Shown: positions 60,845 through 64,000 of the stretch, piece after piece
Layout: each line of letters begins with the position of its first letter
How positions within the stretch are numbered: the first letter of the stretch is position 1
Source of the DNA: Segniliparus rugosus ATCC BAA-974
GTDB lineage: Bacteria > Actinomycetota > Actinomycetes > Mycobacteriales > Mycobacteriaceae
Length of the DNA stretch: 64,000 nt
Reading direction: 5' to 3'
Assembly (NCBI RefSeq): GCF_000185725.2
Contig: NZ_KI391953.1
Coordinates: 310,001 to 374,000 of the forward strand
Position numbers and translations under genes: made by a program
The notes under the pieces: generated by a model
Databases searched by the model: none
What the model saw: the letters and a program-made list of their open reading frames with translations, nothing else
What the model was told of the DNA's origin: nothing

Positions 60845-62021
60845 GCAGGTTTTCGTGGAAGAGATCGGGCCGGTCCGCCGCCGCATGCGCAACGCGCTGA
60901 TCAAAGCGGGGATTTTGAAGACCAGCGAACGGGACGTCCCGCTCACGCTCTACACGCAAGACCGCCGCGACCGGGGGCTGCGCGTCGTTGGCGCCATGAT
61001 CGACTATGTCGCCCCGCCGCTGGTGCGCAGCATCTTCCAGGACGACGCGCCCGAGCTCGCGGAGAACTCCGGGCGTAGGGTCCTGCGGCTGATCGACCGG
61101 CAGATCGTCGCGAGGGACGAGAACGTCTGCCAGCTCACGTTCGCCGCTGCGGACAACGCGAAGCTGACCCCGTGGCACGCGGGCGCGCACATCGACCTGC
61201 ACCTGCCCTCGGGCCGGGTGCGCCAGTACTCGTTGTGCGGGGACCCGCGCAGGGAGCGGGAGTACCGGATCGGGGTCCGGCGGATCCCGGACGGCGGGGG
61301 CGGGTCCATCGAGGCACATGCGCTCGAGGTGGGCCAATTCGTCGAGGTCAGCCAGCCTCGCAACGCGTTCATGATGCCGTTGCCGGGGTCCGCCTCGTCG
61401 AAGAAGAAGCTGCGCTTCATCGCGGGCGGCATCGGGATCACGCCGATCCTGCCGATGGCGCGCCTCGCGGACCGGCTCGGCTTGGAGTGGAGCATGCTCT
61501 ATTCGGGCCGGCACCGGTCGAGCCTGCCGTTCTTGGACGAGGTGGAGGCGTTCGGCCATCGGGCGATGATCCGCACGGACGACGAGCACGGCCTGCCCGT
61601 TCCGGAGGAGCTGCTGGCGGGGGTGGACGGGGACACCGCCGTCTATGTCTGCGGGCCGCCGCCGATGATCGAGACGATCCGCCGGGGCATCGGGCCGGAC
61701 GCCTCGGTCGAGCTGCACTACGAGCGGTTCTCCCCGCCGCCGGTGGTGAACGGGACGCCGTTCCAAGCGGTGCTCGCCCGGAGCGGCGAGGTGGTCGAGG
61801 TCGCGGCGGACGAGAGCGCCCTCGCGGCGATCCGTCGGGTCAAGCCGAACGTCGGGTACTCTTGCCAGCAGGGCTTTTGCGGGACGTGCGTGCAACGCGT
61901 GCTCGGCGGCGAGGTGGACCACCGCGACAGCACGCTCACCGATCAGCAGCGGGCGAGGGGCGACATGCTTGTGTGCGTCTCGCGGTCCAAAGACGGCGGA
62001 CGGCTGACTCTCGACCTGTGA
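60837..62021 (+). CDS. PDR-type oxidoreductase with C-terminal 2Fe-2S ferredoxin domain
   Basis: 394 residues. An unusual ~90-residue N-terminal extension, then a flavin-binding barrel with RQYSLC (129-134), a NAD-binding domain with GGIGITP (197-203) and CGPPPM (272-277), and a plant-type ferredoxin domain with cysteines C343, C348, C351 and C380. The VanB/phthalate-dioxygenase-reductase layout passes electrons from NADH through flavin to the Fe-S cluster and on to an oxygenase. Overlap with the di-iron-like gene strongly couples them. Confidence 0.93.
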   Translation: MAEQVFVEEIGPVRRRMRNALIKAGILKTSERDVPLTLYTQDRRDRGLRVVGAMIDYVAPPLVRSIFQDDAPELAENSGRRVLRLIDRQIVARDENVCQLTFAAADNAKLTPWHAGAHIDLHLPSGRVRQYSLCGDPRREREYRIGVRRIPDGGGGSIEAHALEVGQFVEVSQPRNAFMMPLPGSASSKKKLRFIAGGIGITPILPMARLADRLGLEWSMLYSGRHRSSLPFLDEVEAFGHRAMIRTDDEHGLPVPEELLAGVDGDTAVYVCGPPPMIETIRRGIGPDASVELHYERFSPPPVVNGTPFQAVLARSGEVVEVAADESALAAIRRVKPNVGYSCQQGFCGTCVQRVLGGEVDHRDSTLTDQQRARGDMLVCVSRSKDGGRLTLDL

Positions 62022-62059
62022 CCGCGCCCCGCGCGGGGAGTGCGTTAGGCTCAGAGCCT

Positions 62060-62542
62060 ATGGGCCACGCGATCTATCCAGGCACATTCGACCCGGTCAC
62101 GCTCGGGCACCTCGACGTCATCGGCAGGGCCGCGAAGCATTTCGACCGGCTGACCGTCGTCGTGATGACGAACCCGAAGAAGCAGACGCTCTTCGCCGCC
62201 GAGGAGCGGATGACGCTGATCCGCGAGGCGACGGCGGATTTCCCCCATGTCGACGTCGACTGCTGGTCGGGCCTTTTGGTGGAGGGCGCGCGGGAGCATC
62301 GGATCAAGGCGATCGTCAAGGGTCTGCGCACCAGCATCGACTTCGAGTACGAGATCGCCATGGCGCAGATGAACCACCATCTCGCCGAGGTGGACACGTT
62401 CTTCGTCGCCACCGCCCCCGAGTACTCGTTCATCTCCAGCTCCTTGATCAAAGAGGTGGCAGGGCACGGCGGCTCGGTTGGCGAGTTCGTCCCGCCCTGC
62501 GTGTTGCCGAAGCTGTTGGAGCGGCTCGCCTCGCGGGCCTAG
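62060..62542 (+). CDS. coaD: Phosphopantetheine adenylyltransferase CoaD
   Basis: 160 residues, nucleotidyl-transferase fold. YPGTFDPVTLGHLD has the (T/H)xGH active site; ISSSLIKE is the second ATP-binding motif. It makes dephospho-CoA from 4'-phosphopantetheine and ATP. ATG at 62060. In mycobacteria it is next to rsmD (Rv2966c-Rv2965c); here the two are separated by accessory genes. Confidence 0.96.
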   Translation: MGHAIYPGTFDPVTLGHLDVIGRAAKHFDRLTVVVMTNPKKQTLFAAEERMTLIREATADFPHVDVDCWSGLLVEGAREHRIKAIVKGLRTSIDFEYEIAMAQMNHHLAEVDTFFVATAPEYSFISSSLIKEVAGHGGSVGEFVPPCVLPKLLERLASRA

Positions 62543-63942
62543 TTCCGGGCTTTCGCGGCCAAGAGGCCCGCGAGGCAGGCGACGGCGGCGGTCGCGGCGA
62601 AGCAGAGCACCGCCGCGTGGTGGATGCCGACCGCCGAGGTGGCGAGCGAGAGCGCCGCGCCGAACCCCGCGACGCCCATCGCCATCATGACCTGCTGGCT
62701 GGTGGTGATGACTCCGCCGGTCAAACCGGCGATCTCGGCGGGCACGTGGCTCATGATCGCGCCGACGAGCGGGGCGTACACGAGGCCTTGCAGGGCGCCG
62801 AGCGCGATCAGCACGGCTTGCATGAGCCACAGGTTCGGGTGCGGCCATTGCAGGGCGAGCAGCGTACCGAACGCGACAAGGCAGGCGGATTGCCCGATGA
62901 GCCCGACTTGGCCGACGCGGATGGGGTCGAAGCGCAGCACGATCTTGGCCACTAGCAGCGACATGGCGAGGAACGCGAAGCAGAACGGCCCGAGCGCGAG
63001 GCCGGACTGGAACGCGCTGTAGCCGAGCCCCTGCTGCGTCGTCAGCGCGAAGAGGTAGCCGAAGCCTCCGTAGGAGAGGAAATACAGGGCCGCGGTGCCG
63101 AGGCCCGCCAAGATGGGGCGATGTTCGAGCACGGAGGGCGGCACGATCGCCATCCCCCGGTAGGCGTGCTCGTGGCGCCAAAAGAGGGCGAACGCCCCGC
63201 ATGCGGGAGCCAGCAGGAAGAGCCAGGCCGCGCCCATGGTCGGCGCGAGGGTGACCGGGGTGAGCAGCAGGACGAGCCCCGAGGCGAGCAAGAGCACCCC
63301 GACCGGGTCCATCGAGGTGCGGCGGTCGGCGCGCCCTTGCGGCACCGCGACGATCCCCGTGAGGCACACTGCGGCCAGCCCCGCCGTGCTCCAGAACACG
63401 CCAGACCAGCCGACCGAGGCGATCAAAAGCCCGCCGCAAGCTTGCCCGAACGCGGTGCCCGCCCCGGCTCCCGCCGTGAACATCGAGATCGCCTTGGCCC
63501 GGCGCGCCCCGGCCGTGGTCGCCTGGATGGTGGCCAGGATTTGCGGCAGCGCCATGGCGGCGGCGACGCCTTGGACGGCGCGGAGCCCGAGCAGCGTCTC
63601 AATGTTCGGCGCGAAACCCGCCGCGGCGGCGGAGACCAGGAGCAGGACGAAGCCGAGGGCGAGCAGCCTGCGCCGCCCGTAGCGGTCGCCGAGCCGTCCG
63701 CCGAGGATCAAAAGCGCGCCGAGCGGCAGCCCGTACCCGGCGAGCACCCATTCCGAGGCGGCGTCCGACGCGCCGAGCGCGGTTCTGATCGTCGGCAGCG
63801 CGACGACGGCGGCGTTGTAGTTGTACGGGATCGCGAACCCCGCCAGCGTGAGCGCGGCGAGCCCCACAGCGCTCAGCGCCCCTTCCTTGTGCCGTTCGGC
63901 GAGGGCGCAAGGCTCGTGCGCGGGGCAGGCGGTCGTCGTCAC
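62539..63942 (-). CDS. MFS exporter, DHA2/EmrB-QacA type
   Basis: 467 residues with 13-14 hydrophobic helices. Helix 1 PYNYNAAVVALPTIRTALG and the LGGRLGDRYGRRRLLA loop (motif A) together with motif C in helix 5 place it among drug/H+ antiporters. Substrate unknown. The N-terminus has an unusual Cys-containing stretch (ACPAHEPCA). Its upstream region carries a duplicated 13-bp element, so a TetR or MarR regulator probably lies just past the window edge. Convergent with coaD, overlapping by four bases. Confidence 0.88.
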   Translation of the reverse strand: MTTTACPAHEPCALAERHKEGALSAVGLAALTLAGFAIPYNYNAAVVALPTIRTALGASDAASEWVLAGYGLPLGALLILGGRLGDRYGRRRLLALGFVLLLVSAAAAGFAPNIETLLGLRAVQGVAAAMALPQILATIQATTAGARRAKAISMFTAGAGAGTAFGQACGGLLIASVGWSGVFWSTAGLAAVCLTGIVAVPQGRADRRTSMDPVGVLLLASGLVLLLTPVTLAPTMGAAWLFLLAPACGAFALFWRHEHAYRGMAIVPPSVLEHRPILAGLGTAALYFLSYGGFGYLFALTTQQGLGYSAFQSGLALGPFCFAFLAMSLLVAKIVLRFDPIRVGQVGLIGQSACLVAFGTLLALQWPHPNLWLMQAVLIALGALQGLVYAPLVGAIMSHVPAEIAGLTGGVITTSQQVMMAMGVAGFGAALSLATSAVGIHHAAVLCFAATAAVACLAGLLAAKARN

Positions 63943-63961
63943 GAGTCGAGTATGGCGAAGA

Positions 63962-63996
63962 AGTTATCCCGGTACCAGACGGCAGTTATCCTGGTA
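63962..63996. promoter_or_regulatory. Duplicated 13-bp element upstream of the MFS exporter
   Basis: AGTTATCC[C/T]GGTA occurs at 63962-63974 and 63984-63996, 22 bases apart (two helical turns), 20-54 bases upstream of the exporter start. A likely binding site pair for a TetR/MarR-type regulator encoded beyond the window. Confidence 0.5.
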
Positions 63997-64000
63997 TTGC

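Noticed and set aside
1-64000. CRISPR arrays, rRNA operons, insertion sequences
   Set aside because: No regularly spaced repeats, rRNA sequence or complete transposase with terminal repeats was seen.

Overview
The window looks like chromosome of a high-GC, mycolic-acid-making actinobacterium (order Mycobacteriales). The decisive markers are dprE1-dprE2-aftA (arabinogalactan synthesis), an MmpL3-type exporter beside trmB and pckA, an EchA6-type crotonase, SepH, PdtaR next to polA, and LpqI. Gene order repeatedly matches blocks known from Mycobacterium tuberculosis (Rv0206c-Rv0211, Rv0905-Rv0906, Rv3205c-Rv3207c, Rv1626-Rv1629, Rv1187-Rv1188, Rv1487-Rv1488, Rv3790-Rv3792), but these blocks are joined in a different order and the proteins are clearly diverged. 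My impression is a deep-branching genus such as Segniliparus rather than Mycobacterium itself. That is a judgement from reading, not a database result. No rRNA, CRISPR array, prophage or intact insertion sequence was seen.

Layout. 1-3.6 kb: a partial small ORF, a large Pro/Ala/Gln-rich protein with N-terminal GHGxG repeats, and a hypothetical. 3.6-8.9 kb: a small membrane protein facing sepH, then a DUF3152 metalloprotease-like protein, moeZ and a TIGR02569-type protein. 8.9-12.5 kb: a GntR regulator divergent from an MFS carrier, then a NarK-type carrier. 12.5-21.7 kb: mmpL3-trmB on the minus strand, and on the plus strand two coupled predicted dynamin-like GTPases, a small Asp-rich protein and pckA. 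21.8-24.4 kb: five tandem minus-strand secreted proteins with the hemophore-related (Rv0203/Rv1174c-like) pattern. 24.6-30.6 kb: echA6 with an MBL-fold partner, an Old-Yellow-Enzyme, lpqI, and an SPFH/NfeD pair.

30.7-38.5 kb is one tightly packed minus-strand unit, dprE1-dprE2-aftA followed by four paralogous SAM-dependent methyltransferases. 38.9-40.5 kb has a tRNA with anticodon CAA, a gene-poor stretch and a decayed PF10118 gene. 40.5-48.5 kb: a flavin monooxygenase, an HTH protein, pdtaR, polA, a CsbD-like protein, an SDR and tRNA-Arg(UCU). 48.5-55.5 kb: a double-HTH gene split by a frameshift, a GNAT protein coupled to a PLP-dependent dehydratase, ettA, an NTF2-like protein and pruA-pruB.

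55.5-64 kb: rsmD and coaD, normally neighbours in actinobacteria, are separated by about 6 kb holding a membrane protein, a nitronate monooxygenase, copZ-csoR, two MmpS-like proteins without an MmpL, and an overlapping pair that I read as a ferritin-like di-iron protein plus its flavin/2Fe-2S reductase. An MFS exporter closes the window.

Most interesting for follow-up: the di-iron/reductase pair and its broken paralogue, the five-gene hemophore-like array, the degenerate/canonical GTPase pair beside mmpL3, and the four-methyltransferase tail of the dprE-aftA operon.
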